Shown here in pieces: positions 17,092 to 26,700 of a DNA stretch of 64,000 nt (its first letter is position 1; every line of letters begins with the position of its first letter). Both the position numbers and the translations under genes were made by a program. The notes beneath the pieces were generated by a model that worked only from the letters and a program-made list of their open reading frames with translations, was not told where the DNA came from and made no database searches. This DNA is from Helicovermis profundi (GTDB taxonomy: Bacteria; Bacillota; Clostridia; Peptostreptococcales; Acidaminobacteraceae). The DNA is taken from assembly GCF_033097505.1 (NCBI RefSeq), contig NZ_AP028654.1, positions 2,640,001 to 2,704,000 on the forward strand. Direction: 5' to 3'.

Positions 17092-17550
17092 CTATATCTT
17101 TAAATCAGCTTTTAAAAATATAACTGCAACTCCTAGTAAGACAGCTCCCATTACAATAAATGAATCTGCAACATTAAAAATGGCAAAATTTATCAATCTA
17201 AAATCAAAATAATCTATAACATAATTTAATCTTATTCTATCAATAATATTTCCAAGCGCTCCGCCAATAATAAATGCAATTCCAATATTTATAATTGGAC
17301 TTCCAAGGTTTCTAACATTTTTTATAAGTAATCCTCCAATAAGTGCAATAGCAAGGAATGTAAAAAGTATCAAAAATAATTGTTTATCCCTAAATATACT
17401 AAAAGCGGCTCCTGTGTTTCTTGCATAAGTTAAGTAAAAAACATTTTTAATAAGAGGAACACTTCCAATAGCCATAAGCTTTGTTGTTACAAAATATTTT
17501 GATATTTGATCAAGTGTAGTTACTAGTGCAATAATAAATAAATATATCAT
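17092..17550 (-). CDS. lspA: Lipoprotein signal peptidase (signal peptidase II)
   Basis: 152 residues with four membrane helices, the normal size of LspA. The conserved boxes are present: LDQISKYFV, ARNTGAAFSIF, GNIIDRIRLNYVIDYFDF (first catalytic Asp) and FNVADSFI (second catalytic Asp). It cleaves the signal peptide of diacylated prolipoproteins such as the OpuAC and 151-residue lipoproteins in this window. It is the last gene of a run, 27 bp behind cls, and is followed by a terminator. The usual rluD partner is absent here. Confidence 0.95.
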   Translation of the reverse strand: MIYLFIIALVTTLDQISKYFVTTKLMAIGSVPLIKNVFYLTYARNTGAAFSIFRDKQLFLILFTFLAIALIGGLLIKNVRNLGSPIINIGIAFIIGGALGNIIDRIRLNYVIDYFDFRLINFAIFNVADSFIVMGAVLLGVAVIFLKADLKI

Positions 17551-17577
17551 TCTTTGCTCCTTAATATTAGTAATAGT

Positions 17578-19131
17578 TTATTGTAAAGGCGAAACTAATC
17601 TTCCAAGTGATTCTAAAAATCTATTTCCAATACCTCTTTTAATAAATTTTTCATAAAAAATCTCATCACTATTTGAAATATCATTCATAAAATCCTCTTC
17701 TAATCTTTCGACTGTTTTTTCATCATATATAAAGGCATTTACTTCAAAATTTATCTCTAAACTTCTTATATCTAAATTTGCTGTTCCAAGTGAAGCTACT
17801 TTACCATCAGCTAAAAATATTTTTGCATGGATAAAGCCTTTGTTATAAGTATATATTTTTACGCCTGCTTCAAGTAATTCTTCAATGTTATCTCTAGATG
17901 CCCAGTAAACAAAGAAATGATCCGGCTTATTTGGGATAATAATTCTTACATCTACTCCAGAAAGTGCAGAAGCTATTAGGGCCATCTTTAAACTTTCTTC
18001 AGGTACAAGGTATGGAGTGGTTATCCAAACCCTTTTTTCAGCATTCGAAATCATTGTAAAATAAGCTTGCAAAATTGACTTCCAGTCACTATCTGGTCCA
18101 CTTGAAGTTATTTGAACAATTTTATTTCCTACATAGTTTTGCTTATTAAATAAATAATCTCCACTAAGATGTTCTTTCGATACATGAAACCAGTCATTAA
18201 TAAAAATTTGTTGCAGAGAAAAAACTGCATCTCCTTTTATCATTAAATGCGTATCTCTCCAAAATCCTAATGTAGGGCTTTTACCTAAGTACTCATCTCC
18301 TATATTAAGTCCACCTACAAAGCCTATTTTACCATCAATAACTATGATTTTTCTATGATTTCTATAATTCAATTCTCTCGATAAAATTGGAAATAAGACA
18401 GGAAAAAACTCATTAATTTTTACTCCAGCTTCTTTTAAGTCATTTTTAAATTTATTTCCAAGACGCCATGATCCAACACTATCGTAAATAACTCTAACTT
18501 TTACTCCTTTTTTTGCTTTTAAAATAAGTATTTCTTTAATTCTATTTCCAATTTCATCATTTTTAATAATAAAATACTCTAGATGAATATGATCCTCTGC
18601 ATTTAAAAGCATATCAATTATTTTATTAAATGTATTTTCTCCATTAGTTAAAACTTCAAGATTATTATTAACAGAAAAAGGTGTATCAGAATTTTTTAAT
18701 AATAAGTTAACTAACCTTTTATTCATAATTGAATCATCATCAAATATATTTACATAATCAATTATGTCTCTTTGTATACTTGCAGCTTTACTCATTATAT
18801 CAGATTTTTTATAATTTTTTATTTTCTTTTTAACTTTTCTTGAATAGGATCTACCAAATAATATGTAAAAAGCAAAACCTAGTAGTGGCACTAAAAATAA
18901 AACAATCATCCAGGCAAGAGTCTTGCCCGGATCTTTGTTTTCTAAAAAAATAACTAAAGCTATAGTGACAATATACGCAGTAAATATCCAGTATATGATA
19001 CTTCTAATGAAAGCAATTACCGAACTATTGGTAAAATTAATATCAAGTATCGCTAAATATAATTGTACAGCCATAAAGATTGAAAATATTATTAAAATAC
19101 TCATCCCTATTCTTTTAATCCATTTATCCAT
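17578..19131 (-). CDS. cls: Cardiolipin synthase
   Basis: 517 residues. The N-terminal ~75 residues hold hydrophobic helices. Two phospholipase D HKD motifs follow: NHRKIIVIDGKIGFVGG and FIHAKIFLADGKVASLGT, each with a GG or GT/N partner. The enzyme joins two phosphatidylglycerol molecules to cardiolipin in the membrane. Length and layout match bacterial ClsA-type enzymes. It starts 11 bp after the flavodiiron gene and ends 27 bp before lspA, so the three are probably cotranscribed from the consensus promoter at 21777-21805. Confidence 0.93.
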   Translation of the reverse strand: MDKWIKRIGMSILIIFSIFMAVQLYLAILDINFTNSSVIAFIRSIIYWIFTAYIVTIALVIFLENKDPGKTLAWMIVLFLVPLLGFAFYILFGRSYSRKVKKKIKNYKKSDIMSKAASIQRDIIDYVNIFDDDSIMNKRLVNLLLKNSDTPFSVNNNLEVLTNGENTFNKIIDMLLNAEDHIHLEYFIIKNDEIGNRIKEILILKAKKGVKVRVIYDSVGSWRLGNKFKNDLKEAGVKINEFFPVLFPILSRELNYRNHRKIIVIDGKIGFVGGLNIGDEYLGKSPTLGFWRDTHLMIKGDAVFSLQQIFINDWFHVSKEHLSGDYLFNKQNYVGNKIVQITSSGPDSDWKSILQAYFTMISNAEKRVWITTPYLVPEESLKMALIASALSGVDVRIIIPNKPDHFFVYWASRDNIEELLEAGVKIYTYNKGFIHAKIFLADGKVASLGTANLDIRSLEINFEVNAFIYDEKTVERLEEDFMNDISNSDEIFYEKFIKRGIGNRFLESLGRLVSPLQ

Positions 19132-19142
19132 AATTACTCCAA

Positions 19143-21731
19143 TTAACTAAAAAACTCCATTGTTAAATTGTCTTTTTTTAAGCCATTTTTTATACCATTA
19201 ATAAGTTTTATACTATTTTTCATATCACCAAATAATATTCCGCCAACTAATATGTTTTTATCGAATGTGAATTTTTGGTAATTTCCATTTTTCAAATCAT
19301 CTATTAATATATATGAGTATTTTTCATCATCACTGTTGCCTATATCACCAATAGAAAAGAATTCTAAATCAAATCCACTAAATACAGTTGAAAGAGTAAA
19401 ATGCTCAAACTTCTTATTATCTCCTACAGAATTAGCTCCAGCGATTTCTCCTTGAGTTTGAGAAGCCGGCCATATTCCATACACAAGTGAATCATACTCA
19501 GCAACATCTCCAGCTGCATATATATTCTTAATATTTGATTCCATAAATTCATTTACCTTAATACCTCTATTAATATCTAAAGCAGTATCATTTCCAATGC
19601 TTATATTCGACCTAATTCCAGCTGAAACAATTACTAGTTCTGCATCAATTACTTGACTATCACATAAATGAACTCCACTTACTTTTTCATTTCCTAAAAT
19701 AGCATTCGTACTCATATTCGTAAATACCTTTACTCCAAGCTCACCTAGTCTATTTTTCAAAAATGATGATATTTTTTTATCTAATTGTCTAGAGGCAAGC
19801 GAACGAGAAAGCTCAACAATTGTAACTTTTTTACCAAGTTTAAGCATTGAAAAAGCAGATTCAAGTCCAAGTAATCCTCCACCAAGTATTACAACATTAT
19901 TTACGTTTTCGCTATATTTAATAATTTTATCTACATCATCTATAGTTCTTACTGTAAATACTCCATCTAAATTAATATCAGTAATTGGAGGAACAAAACA
20001 TCTACTACCATTTGCAATAATTAATTTATCATAACTAATTACTTCTAAACCACTAGTAGTAAGAGTTTGGTCTTTATCATTTATTTTATCTATTCTAGTA
20101 TTCAGTTTTAATAAAATATTATTTTCTTTATACCAATCTTCATTTTCAATGTAGAATGATTTTTCGTCATAATCATCAACCATATAATCACTTAACATTG
20201 GTCTATTGTAAGTAATAGTTTTTTCACTAGAAATTATAGTAATTAATGCCACTTTATTTCGCTTTCTAGCAGCTTTTGCAGCTGAAAGTCCAGCTATACC
20301 ATTACCAATAATAACAATATTTAATTCTTCTTCACTTACAAATAAATTTTCTTCTTCAATATATTCTTCAAATTGTTCACTTGATGCACCGCATGTCGGA
20401 CAGATTTCTGGAGGATACTCACCTTCAAAAATATCTCCACAAACAACACATCTCCATTTTTTTATTTTACCATCACTTTCAAATTTGGGTCTGTCGCTTC
20501 TTGAAGTTTTGGTAAATAGAGGTTTTTCAATCGTACCAAGTAAAGTTTTTGCAAATTCTTTACCATAATTAAAGGCTAATTCTTCCTGTGAAATAGAAGG
20601 CTTAAAATTAATCTTAAGACCATCGGCAAATTTATTTGTTCTAACTTGCTTTAGTCTATCTTCTATATTAGAAACGCCCTCACCACTCCATCCATAGCTA
20701 CCAAAAACTGCTGTTAATTTTTTGCTGTGAATAATTGGAGACATACTCATAACCAAATCCCATATTGGTGGAAGTGCGTCGCCATTAATAGTTGGAGTTC
20801 CAAATAAAATTCCATCTGACCATCTTATTTTTTCTAGTACTTTATTCTTATCTTCATAAACCATATCATAAAGAAATACATCAATTAACTTTTCAGACTT
20901 AATTCCTTCAACTATTTTTTCAGCAATAGTTTTTGTGTATCCATATGCTGATACATATGGAACAACAACTGTTTTATTTGTAAAGATTGGCTCCTCAGTT
21001 GACCATTTTCTATAAATATCAACAATTTCCCAAGGATTTTCATCAAGAACTGGTCCATGTCCTGGAAGTATCATATCTATCTCTTTCTTTTCTATCTTCT
21101 TAATTGCACTAAGTAAATACGCTTTAAAAGGGCCAAAAATCATAGTATGATAGTACTTTAATGCTGACATATAATCATCTCTACTCTTTACTTTGCTAAG
21201 CAAAATTTCATCGAAGCTATAATGAGCACCAAAGCTATCACAAGTTATAAGTGCTTTATCTTCTTTTACATAAGTATACATTGAATCTGGCCAGTGTAAA
21301 AAAGGAGCTGAAATAAATTCAAGTGTTTTACCACCTAAATCAATTGTATCACCAGTTGACACTGCAATACTTTCAAATTCCATATTAACTATATTTTTAA
21401 GAAATCTAAGAGCAGTAGTTGAACCAACTATTTTCATATTTGGATTAAGTTTAAGTAATTTTTCAACAGAGCCTACATGATCTGGTTCTGTATGATCAAC
21501 AACGATATATTCAATTTTATTAATATCAATTAATGATTTTAGTTTTTTTATATATTCATCAAAAAATTTAATTTTTACTGTTTCAAATAATGCAATTTTA
21601 TCTTTTCCTTCAACAATATACGAATTATATGACGTTCCAAATTCTGTCTCCATAATAATATCAAAAACCTTTAAATTAGGGTCAAGTGCTCCTACCCAAG
21701 TTATACCATTTTTTAAATTTAACGTATCCAT
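19143..21731 (-). CDS. Flavodiiron protein-rubredoxin-NADH:rubredoxin oxidoreductase fusion
   Basis: 862 residues in four modules. The diiron beta-lactamase-like domain (~1-250) keeps all ligand motifs: HTEPDH, LHWPDSM, CDSFGAH and LPGHGP. A flavodoxin (~255-400) follows with VSAYGYTKTIAEKI. A rubredoxin of ~45 residues has WRCVVCG and CPTCG. The last ~385 residues are an FAD/NAD reductase (IIGNGIAGLSAAKA; ILGGGLLGLESA; AAGDVAEYD). One polypeptide could thus pass electrons from NADH to O2 or NO, protecting an anaerobe. Such complete fusions are known from a few anaerobes such as Syntrophomonas. It heads the run with cls and lspA. Confidence 0.93.
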   Translation of the reverse strand: MDTLNLKNGITWVGALDPNLKVFDIIMETEFGTSYNSYIVEGKDKIALFETVKIKFFDEYIKKLKSLIDINKIEYIVVDHTEPDHVGSVEKLLKLNPNMKIVGSTTALRFLKNIVNMEFESIAVSTGDTIDLGGKTLEFISAPFLHWPDSMYTYVKEDKALITCDSFGAHYSFDEILLSKVKSRDDYMSALKYYHTMIFGPFKAYLLSAIKKIEKKEIDMILPGHGPVLDENPWEIVDIYRKWSTEEPIFTNKTVVVPYVSAYGYTKTIAEKIVEGIKSEKLIDVFLYDMVYEDKNKVLEKIRWSDGILFGTPTINGDALPPIWDLVMSMSPIIHSKKLTAVFGSYGWSGEGVSNIEDRLKQVRTNKFADGLKINFKPSISQEELAFNYGKEFAKTLLGTIEKPLFTKTSRSDRPKFESDGKIKKWRCVVCGDIFEGEYPPEICPTCGASSEQFEEYIEEENLFVSEEELNIVIIGNGIAGLSAAKAARKRNKVALITIISSEKTITYNRPMLSDYMVDDYDEKSFYIENEDWYKENNILLKLNTRIDKINDKDQTLTTSGLEVISYDKLIIANGSRCFVPPITDINLDGVFTVRTIDDVDKIIKYSENVNNVVILGGGLLGLESAFSMLKLGKKVTIVELSRSLASRQLDKKISSFLKNRLGELGVKVFTNMSTNAILGNEKVSGVHLCDSQVIDAELVIVSAGIRSNISIGNDTALDINRGIKVNEFMESNIKNIYAAGDVAEYDSLVYGIWPASQTQGEIAGANSVGDNKKFEHFTLSTVFSGFDLEFFSIGDIGNSDDEKYSYILIDDLKNGNYQKFTFDKNILVGGILFGDMKNSIKLINGIKNGLKKDNLTMEFFS

Positions 21732-21776
21732 ATTTCCTCCTTGTATTAATTTCTTATTTGAAATGATTACATTTTA

Positions 21777-21805
21777 ATTATATTGATTCGTTTATATTTT
21801 GTCAA
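21777..21805 (-). promoter_or_regulatory. Perfect consensus promoter of the flavodiiron operon
   Basis: On the minus strand TTGACA (21800-21805) and TATAAT (21777-21782) are separated by 17 bp, about 45 bp upstream of the ATG. This predicts strong constitutive transcription unless a repressor acts. Confidence 0.85.
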
Positions 21806-21834
21806 TGTTTTTATTTGATATTATTTTTCTCTAA

Positions 21835-22479
21835 TTACAGATTTTTTATACTTACTTCAACTCTAAATATTGGGTTTCCTTTTAACATAAATTTTTCTTC
21901 ATATTCCGTAGTTACATTTTCCTCAAAATCATCACTTGCTAGATCTAGACTAATATTTTTCATTTTTAAGTCTAGTTCACTGAATTCATTTAATGAAAAC
22001 TGAAATAGTTTTCTATTATCCGTTTTAAAATGAATCCAACCATCTTCAGCTAAAATAGTTTTATATTTATTTAAAAATACTCTATGAGTCAGTCTTCTTT
22101 TTGCATGTCTTTTTTTATGCCATGGATCACAAAAATTAATATATATTCTATCTAACTCATCTTTGTCAAAAGCCTCTTCTATAAATTCAACATTAAATAG
22201 CATAAATTTCAAATTGCTTAATTTTAGTTCTTCAACTTTCTGCATTGCTTTATATAGAACTTCTGCTTTATATTCAATTGCTATATAATTAATATCAGGA
22301 TTTTTTGCTGCTAAAGTAGTTATGAATTTACCTTTTCCCGTTCCAAATTCAGAGTAAATAGGATTGTCATTGCCAAATATTTCTCTCCATTTTCCCTTTG
22401 TTTCTTTTGGATTTTCTATAATATAATTTTTTTTAGAAAAAATAAATTCTTCTGCGCCAGGTATATTTCTAAGTCTCAT
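21835..22479 (-). CDS. trmB: tRNA (guanine-N7-)-methyltransferase
   Basis: The SAM-binding EFGTGKGKFI, the acidic IAIE and the tRNA-binding FCDPWHKKRHAKRRLTH are characteristic of TrmB, which makes m7G46 in tRNA. The frame extends 16 codons upstream to an ATG at 22527. The family normally begins MRxRxxPxAxxF, which here is MRLRNIPGAEEF at 22479 and gives 214 residues, the usual length. No good ribosome binding site favours either start (an AAAGGAG sequence lies inside the extension), so the start is uncertain. It is downstream of pyrE beyond a terminator. Confidence 0.9.
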   Translation of the reverse strand: MRLRNIPGAEEFIFSKKNYIIENPKETKGKWREIFGNDNPIYSEFGTGKGKFITTLAAKNPDINYIAIEYKAEVLYKAMQKVEELKLSNLKFMLFNVEFIEEAFDKDELDRIYINFCDPWHKKRHAKRRLTHRVFLNKYKTILAEDGWIHFKTDNRKLFQFSLNEFSELDLKMKNISLDLASDDFEENVTTEYEEKFMLKGNPIFRVEVSIKNL

Positions 22480-22555
22480 CTTTCTTTGTATACTAAATTT
22501 ATTTCTTAGTATAACTCTCCTTTTCATTTATAGTTTATTTTAATTATAACATAAA

Positions 22556-22584
22556 AAGAGTTACCGTAATAAACGATAACTCTT
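22556..22584 (-). terminator. Hairpin between pyrE and trmB
   Basis: AAGAGTTACCGT and ACGATAACTCTT form a 12-bp stem with one G-U. It follows the pyrE stop codon on the minus strand, with a moderately T-rich tail. Confidence 0.6.
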
Positions 22585-22594
22585 AAATAACATT

Positions 22595-23224
22595 TTATTT
22601 TGTAAACATTGTTGGATTTTTATTCCACTTTTTTAGTAGATCAATTGATTCTTTATTAAATTTTTTTGTTTGGCTTAAATACTCTATTAGGTTATTATAA
22701 TCCGTAATTGTTTCAAATTCTTTATTAATATTTTTAAAAGCTTCACTAAGTTTTGAAAAATTATAATTAAATATTCCATACACTTTTAAAACCTTTGCTC
22801 CTGCTTCTTCAATTGCTTCAACTGCATTAATAGAACTTCCTCCTGTTGAAAATAAATCTTCAATTAAAATAACTCTATCTCCATTTTTAAGAACACCTTC
22901 AATTTGGTTTCCTTTTCCATGTGCTTTTTTTCCGCTTCTTACATATATCATTGGCTTATCAAGTATATCTGCAACTAACATTGCATGTGGAATACCCGCA
23001 GTTGCAGTTCCTGCAATCACATCATATTCATTAAAATCTTTCTTTATCATTTTACAAAATTCATTTGCAACTTTTTTTCTAAAATCGGGATAGCTTATTA
23101 TTAATCTATTATCACAGTATATAGGAGATTTAATTCCCGATACCCAAGTAAATAAATTATTTTCATCTTTTACCGAAACTGCTCCAATTTCTAACAATCC
23201 TTTAGTAATTTCAATTTTTGACAT
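22595..23224 (-). CDS. pyrE: Orotate phosphoribosyltransferase
   Basis: 209 residues. The PRPP-binding loop is RVILIEDLFSTGGSS, and the flexible catalytic segment is RSGKKAHGKGNQIEG. The enzyme makes orotidine monophosphate in pyrimidine synthesis. Length and motifs are normal. The ATG at 23224 is preceded by AGGAGG ten bases away. That site lies within a hairpin, and the leader carries a PyrR-binding sequence, so expression should respond to uridine nucleotides. Other pyr genes are not in this window, so pyrE stands apart from the main pyr operon. Confidence 0.95.
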   Translation of the reverse strand: MSKIEITKGLLEIGAVSVKDENNLFTWVSGIKSPIYCDNRLIISYPDFRKKVANEFCKMIKKDFNEYDVIAGTATAGIPHAMLVADILDKPMIYVRSGKKAHGKGNQIEGVLKNGDRVILIEDLFSTGGSSINAVEAIEEAGAKVLKVYGIFNYNFSKLSEAFKNINKEFETITDYNNLIEYLSQTKKFNKESIDLLKKWNKNPTMFTK

Positions 23225-23312
23225 AAAAAAATGGCCTCCTATAAAGCCCTTTAATCACGCACTACCTATTAGTGTCGCCTTTTAGCCTCTCTGGACTATA
23301 TTAAAGGTGCTA
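23225..23312 (-). promoter_or_regulatory. PyrR-binding leader of pyrE
   Basis: On the minus strand the leader contains AGTCCAGAGAGGCT (23284-23297), the conserved PyrR loop, inside a stem made by CCTTT and AAAGG. Next come a spacer and a hairpin GGCTTTATAGGAGGCC followed by seven T. The hairpin overlaps the AGGAGG ribosome binding site, so PyrR could act by terminating transcription, by hiding the site, or both. Confidence 0.85.
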
Positions 23313-23457
23313 CTTATTTATTCTTAGTTTATATACTAGTTAATTCTATGTCAAGACTTTTCTAATGTTATTTATTATAATTAAAAAACAGATAATCTTT
23401 TATTCAAAGTTTATCTGCTTAAAATATAAATGAAATTTCCTACTCAGTAATTAAAAT

Positions 23458-24630
23458 TTATATTAGTGATTTTAATATAGAACTTCTAGGAATAATCCCT
23501 TTTATACAACCCTTATCATCTAAAACTGCTAATGGATACGCTGATTCCAAAGCTTCATTAATAATGTCTTTTATATAACTATTTTTTTTAACAACTTTAT
23601 AATCCGTTCTAAGAACATCTACAATCTCAAGATTTTCATTAATGGCCTTAATGCAATCATCTATATTTACAACACCTTTAAGAACTCTTTCTTTGTCTAC
23701 AATAAATGTATAATCTAAATCTCGTGATTCCATTTCTTTAATAATTAGTTTTGGAGACATCGTAAGCGTACCTTTTAGTCTTAATTTTCTCATAATGTCT
23801 TTACTTTTTAAAATCCGTATTTTATCTATGTCTTTAATAAAATTTTCAATATACTCATCGGCAGGATTATCAAAAAAATCTTTATGTGTTCCAATTTGAA
23901 TAATCTCCCCGTCTTTTAATACAGCAATTCTATCCCCAAGTATAAAAGCTTCATTTACATCATGTGTAATAAAAATCATAGTTTTTTTTACTTCTGATTG
24001 AATATCTAAAAGTTCTATATGCATATCACTTCTTATAAGTGGGTCTAATGCACTAAAAGGCTCATCCATAAGTAAGATATCTGGATCATTTGCTAATGCT
24101 CTAGCAAGTCCAACACGTTGTTGCATACCACCACTTAATTCATGTATATAAGAATCTTTCCACTCAGTAAGACCTACTGAATCTAGTGTATCTTTAGATA
24201 ATTTATATCTATCATCTTTGTTAATTTTCTTTACTTCTAAACCAAATTCAACATTCTCTAAAACAGTTCTATGACTAAATAAACCAAAATGCTGAAATAC
24301 CATAGAAACTTTATTTTGACGAAATTTTCTAAGTTCTTTAATGTTATAATCTATAATATTTTCACCATCTACAAAAATTTCACCATCAGTAGGTTTGTTA
24401 AGCAAATTCAAACACCTTATAAGTGTTGATTTCCCACTACCTGATAAACCCATAATAACAAAAATCTCACCCTCATTAACTTCAAAACTAACATTATTAA
24501 GTCCTACAACATTTCCTGTGCTCTTTAATATATCGTTTTTATTCATTCCAGAGCTAAGGTGTTTAAGAATTTTTTTAGGATTTTTCCCAAATACTTTTGT
24601 CAAATTTTTCACTTCTAACTTAATTGGCAT
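23458..24630 (-). CDS. opuAA: Glycine betaine/proline ABC transporter ATPase with CBS domains
   Basis: 390 residues. The ATPase (~1-270) has GLSGSGKST, LSGGMQQRVGLARALANDP, ILLMDEPFSALDP and ITHD, and an N-terminal extension of the ProV/OpuAA type. Two CBS repeats (~280-390) follow; in this family they sense ionic strength or c-di-AMP, which is relevant because cdaA is in the same window. It powers osmoprotectant uptake. The gene is nine bp behind the permease gene and is the last of the three-gene operon. Confidence 0.92.
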   Translation of the reverse strand: MPIKLEVKNLTKVFGKNPKKILKHLSSGMNKNDILKSTGNVVGLNNVSFEVNEGEIFVIMGLSGSGKSTLIRCLNLLNKPTDGEIFVDGENIIDYNIKELRKFRQNKVSMVFQHFGLFSHRTVLENVEFGLEVKKINKDDRYKLSKDTLDSVGLTEWKDSYIHELSGGMQQRVGLARALANDPDILLMDEPFSALDPLIRSDMHIELLDIQSEVKKTMIFITHDVNEAFILGDRIAVLKDGEIIQIGTHKDFFDNPADEYIENFIKDIDKIRILKSKDIMRKLRLKGTLTMSPKLIIKEMESRDLDYTFIVDKERVLKGVVNIDDCIKAINENLEIVDVLRTDYKVVKKNSYIKDIINEALESAYPLAVLDDKGCIKGIIPRSSILKSLI

Positions 24631-24639
24631 ATCCCTCTC

Positions 24640-25488
24640 CTATTTTTCTATTTCAAATTTACTTCCTATAGCTTGTGTTAAACGATCTATTATAATAGCT
24701 AATAAAACAATGCTCGTTCCTGCTTCAACACCCATTCCAATATCGGTTCTGTTAATTGCAATTAATACATTATAACCAAGTCCTTTTGCTCCAATCATAG
24801 AAGCTATAACTACCATAGACATAGCCATCATGGTAGTTTGATTTACACCAGCCATAATAGTAGGTAGTGCTTGTGGTAATTCCACTTTTATTAAAATTTG
24901 CCACTGAGTTGCGCCAAATGAATTTGCAGCTTCAAGCATCTCACTAGATACACTCTTAATTGCAAGCGTAGTTAATCTAATAACCGGCGGAAGTGAATAA
25001 ATCATTGTTGCAAATACGGCTGGAACTGATCCAAGACCAAATAACATAATTGCAGGGATTAAATATACAAAACTTGGCATTGTTTGCATTGCATCAAGAA
25101 CTGGTTTAGAATATCTTTCAAATTTTTCTTTATATGCAGAAAATATTCCTATAGGAATACCTATAATTAAAGAAATTAAAACTGATGTTAAAACTATTGC
25201 AAGAGTCAGCATTGTATCATTCCAATAGCCAAGTAAGCCTATTGTTAATAACATTAGAGAAAAACTTATTCCAGCTTTTATACTTTTAACTTTCCAACCA
25301 ATTAAGAATAATAAAATTAAAAGAACAAACCAAGGAATAGCAATCAACCCTCTTTGTATTCCAATTAAGAACCACAATATAATTCCTTTAATACTGTCAA
25401 AAAAACCTTCGTAATTTATTGTAATCCATTTTATGAAAGTTTCTACTGGATCGCCTAAATGAATTCTAAACAAATTTGGAAACCCCAT
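24640..25488 (-). CDS. opuAB: Glycine betaine/proline ABC transporter permease
   Basis: 282 residues with about seven membrane helices and the conserved cytoplasmic EAANSFGATQWQILIKVELP coupling loop, followed by QALPTIMAGVNQTTMMAMSM typical of ProW/OpuAB. It forms the membrane channel of the osmoprotectant importer. The ATG follows GGAGGTG. A perfect hairpin separates it from the binding-protein gene upstream, which would lower its level relative to the binding protein. Confidence 0.93.
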   Translation of the reverse strand: MGFPNLFRIHLGDPVETFIKWITINYEGFFDSIKGIILWFLIGIQRGLIAIPWFVLLILLFLIGWKVKSIKAGISFSLMLLTIGLLGYWNDTMLTLAIVLTSVLISLIIGIPIGIFSAYKEKFERYSKPVLDAMQTMPSFVYLIPAIMLFGLGSVPAVFATMIYSLPPVIRLTTLAIKSVSSEMLEAANSFGATQWQILIKVELPQALPTIMAGVNQTTMMAMSMVVIASMIGAKGLGYNVLIAINRTDIGMGVEAGTSIVLLAIIIDRLTQAIGSKFEIEK

Positions 25489-25508
25489 AATACACCTCCC
25501 TGTAAAAG

Positions 25509-25541
25509 CAAATAAAAAGCAAATGATTTGCTTTTTATTTG
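25509..25541 (-). terminator. Intra-operon hairpin between opuAC and opuAB
   Basis: CAAATAAAAAGCAAAT pairs perfectly with ATTTGCTTTTTATTTG around a single base. Such a hairpin probably stabilises or partly terminates the opuAC message, leaving less for the permease and ATPase. Confidence 0.65.
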
Positions 25542-25549
25542 TCTTTTAT

Positions 25550-26563
25550 TTATTTTAATGTAGCTAATACTTTTTTGTAAATATCTTCCGAAACCCACTG
25601 CTTCCAAACATCCTGTTTTTCCTCTAAAAACCATTTCGCAGTTTCATTAATATCTGCATCATTATTCATCATATATGCAAGAGACTCACTAATTAAAAGA
25701 GAATTCGTTTTATATTTTGATAAAAACTCAACAACGTCTGGATCATTTTCGTAAGTTGCTTTATCTACTGTAATTGTACAATCAACGGTTTTAAATTCAC
25801 ACTTATATCCATCATCCCATAAAGCTTGATCAAATGGCGCTTCACCTAATCGTACAATTTCATATTTTCCACTAACCCACGTAGGCTCCCAGTAGTAACC
25901 TACCCATGGTTTACCTTTTTCATAAGCCGCAGATAAAGAGGCAGATAATGCTGAATCTGAACCAGAACTTACAAGGTTAAATTTTTTATCCAATCCATAT
26001 AATTTATACTTTGCTTCCATTACCTCAGATACTGCCCATGAAGGTGGAGCATTAACTATTGCTCCCATACCTGGATCTTCTTGATCTGGGAACAGCTCGC
26101 TATATTTATTAAGATCTTCTACTGTTTTTAAATCTGGTGCAAGAGCTTTAATTCCTCTTGATTCATCACCCTCAATTAAATACTTTGGAACATAAAAGCC
26201 CTGCGCATTATCATCAAAGTTAACTCCAACTTCAACAATCGATCCATCTTTAACTGCAGTATGATATGATTCTAAATTATCTGGCCAATTTTCCATAAAT
26301 ATATTAACATCACCTTTAGCGTGTGCTGTTATTAAATTCGGACTTGAACCAGGAATCATCTCAATTTCATATCCATATCCCTTTTCTAATATATAACCAG
26401 CTACTGCATTATGCAGTCTAATACTATCCCAACTGGCATCAGCAAATACCAATTTTTTATTTACTTCTGTAGTTGAATCTTTTTTAACTTCATTCGTAGT
26501 TCCACAACCAGCCAATGAAATTAATAATATTAGTGCAAGTATTACAATTAAAACCTTCTTCAA
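25550..26563 (-). CDS. opuAC: Glycine betaine-binding lipoprotein
   Basis: 337 residues. The signal peptide ends in the lipobox LAGC with Cys20 as the lipidated residue. The mature part is a periplasmic-type OpuAC fold, with tryptophans in DASWDSIR, ENWPDN, PPSWAVSE and YYWEPTWVSG likely to form the aromatic cage for the ligand's quaternary ammonium. It delivers glycine betaine or a relative to OpuAB. The start is TTG at 26563, eight bases from a GGGGG-rich site. It is the first gene of the operon, with a consensus promoter upstream, in contrast to Bacillus, where the ATPase gene comes first. Confidence 0.92.
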   Translation of the reverse strand: MKKVLIVILALILLISLAGCGTTNEVKKDSTTEVNKKLVFADASWDSIRLHNAVAGYILEKGYGYEIEMIPGSSPNLITAHAKGDVNIFMENWPDNLESYHTAVKDGSIVEVGVNFDDNAQGFYVPKYLIEGDESRGIKALAPDLKTVEDLNKYSELFPDQEDPGMGAIVNAPPSWAVSEVMEAKYKLYGLDKKFNLVSSGSDSALSASLSAAYEKGKPWVGYYWEPTWVSGKYEIVRLGEAPFDQALWDDGYKCEFKTVDCTITVDKATYENDPDVVEFLSKYKTNSLLISESLAYMMNNDADINETAKWFLEEKQDVWKQWVSEDIYKKVLATLK

Positions 26564-26591
26564 AATGTTTCCCCCTTTATGTTCTAATTAT

Positions 26592-26620
26592 AGTATATTT
26601 TTATATTTGCTATATGTCAA
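26592..26620 (-). promoter_or_regulatory. Consensus promoter of the opuA operon
   Basis: On the minus strand TTGACA (26615-26620) and TATACT (26592-26597) are separated by 17 bp, about 30 bp before the TTG start of opuAC. Confidence 0.8.
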
Positions 26621-26700
26621 ATCTTAAAACGCACTTAAACAGCCATTTTATCTAAAATCAATCAGTAAATGTTTCAATTATTTAACACTTTGCAATGGTA

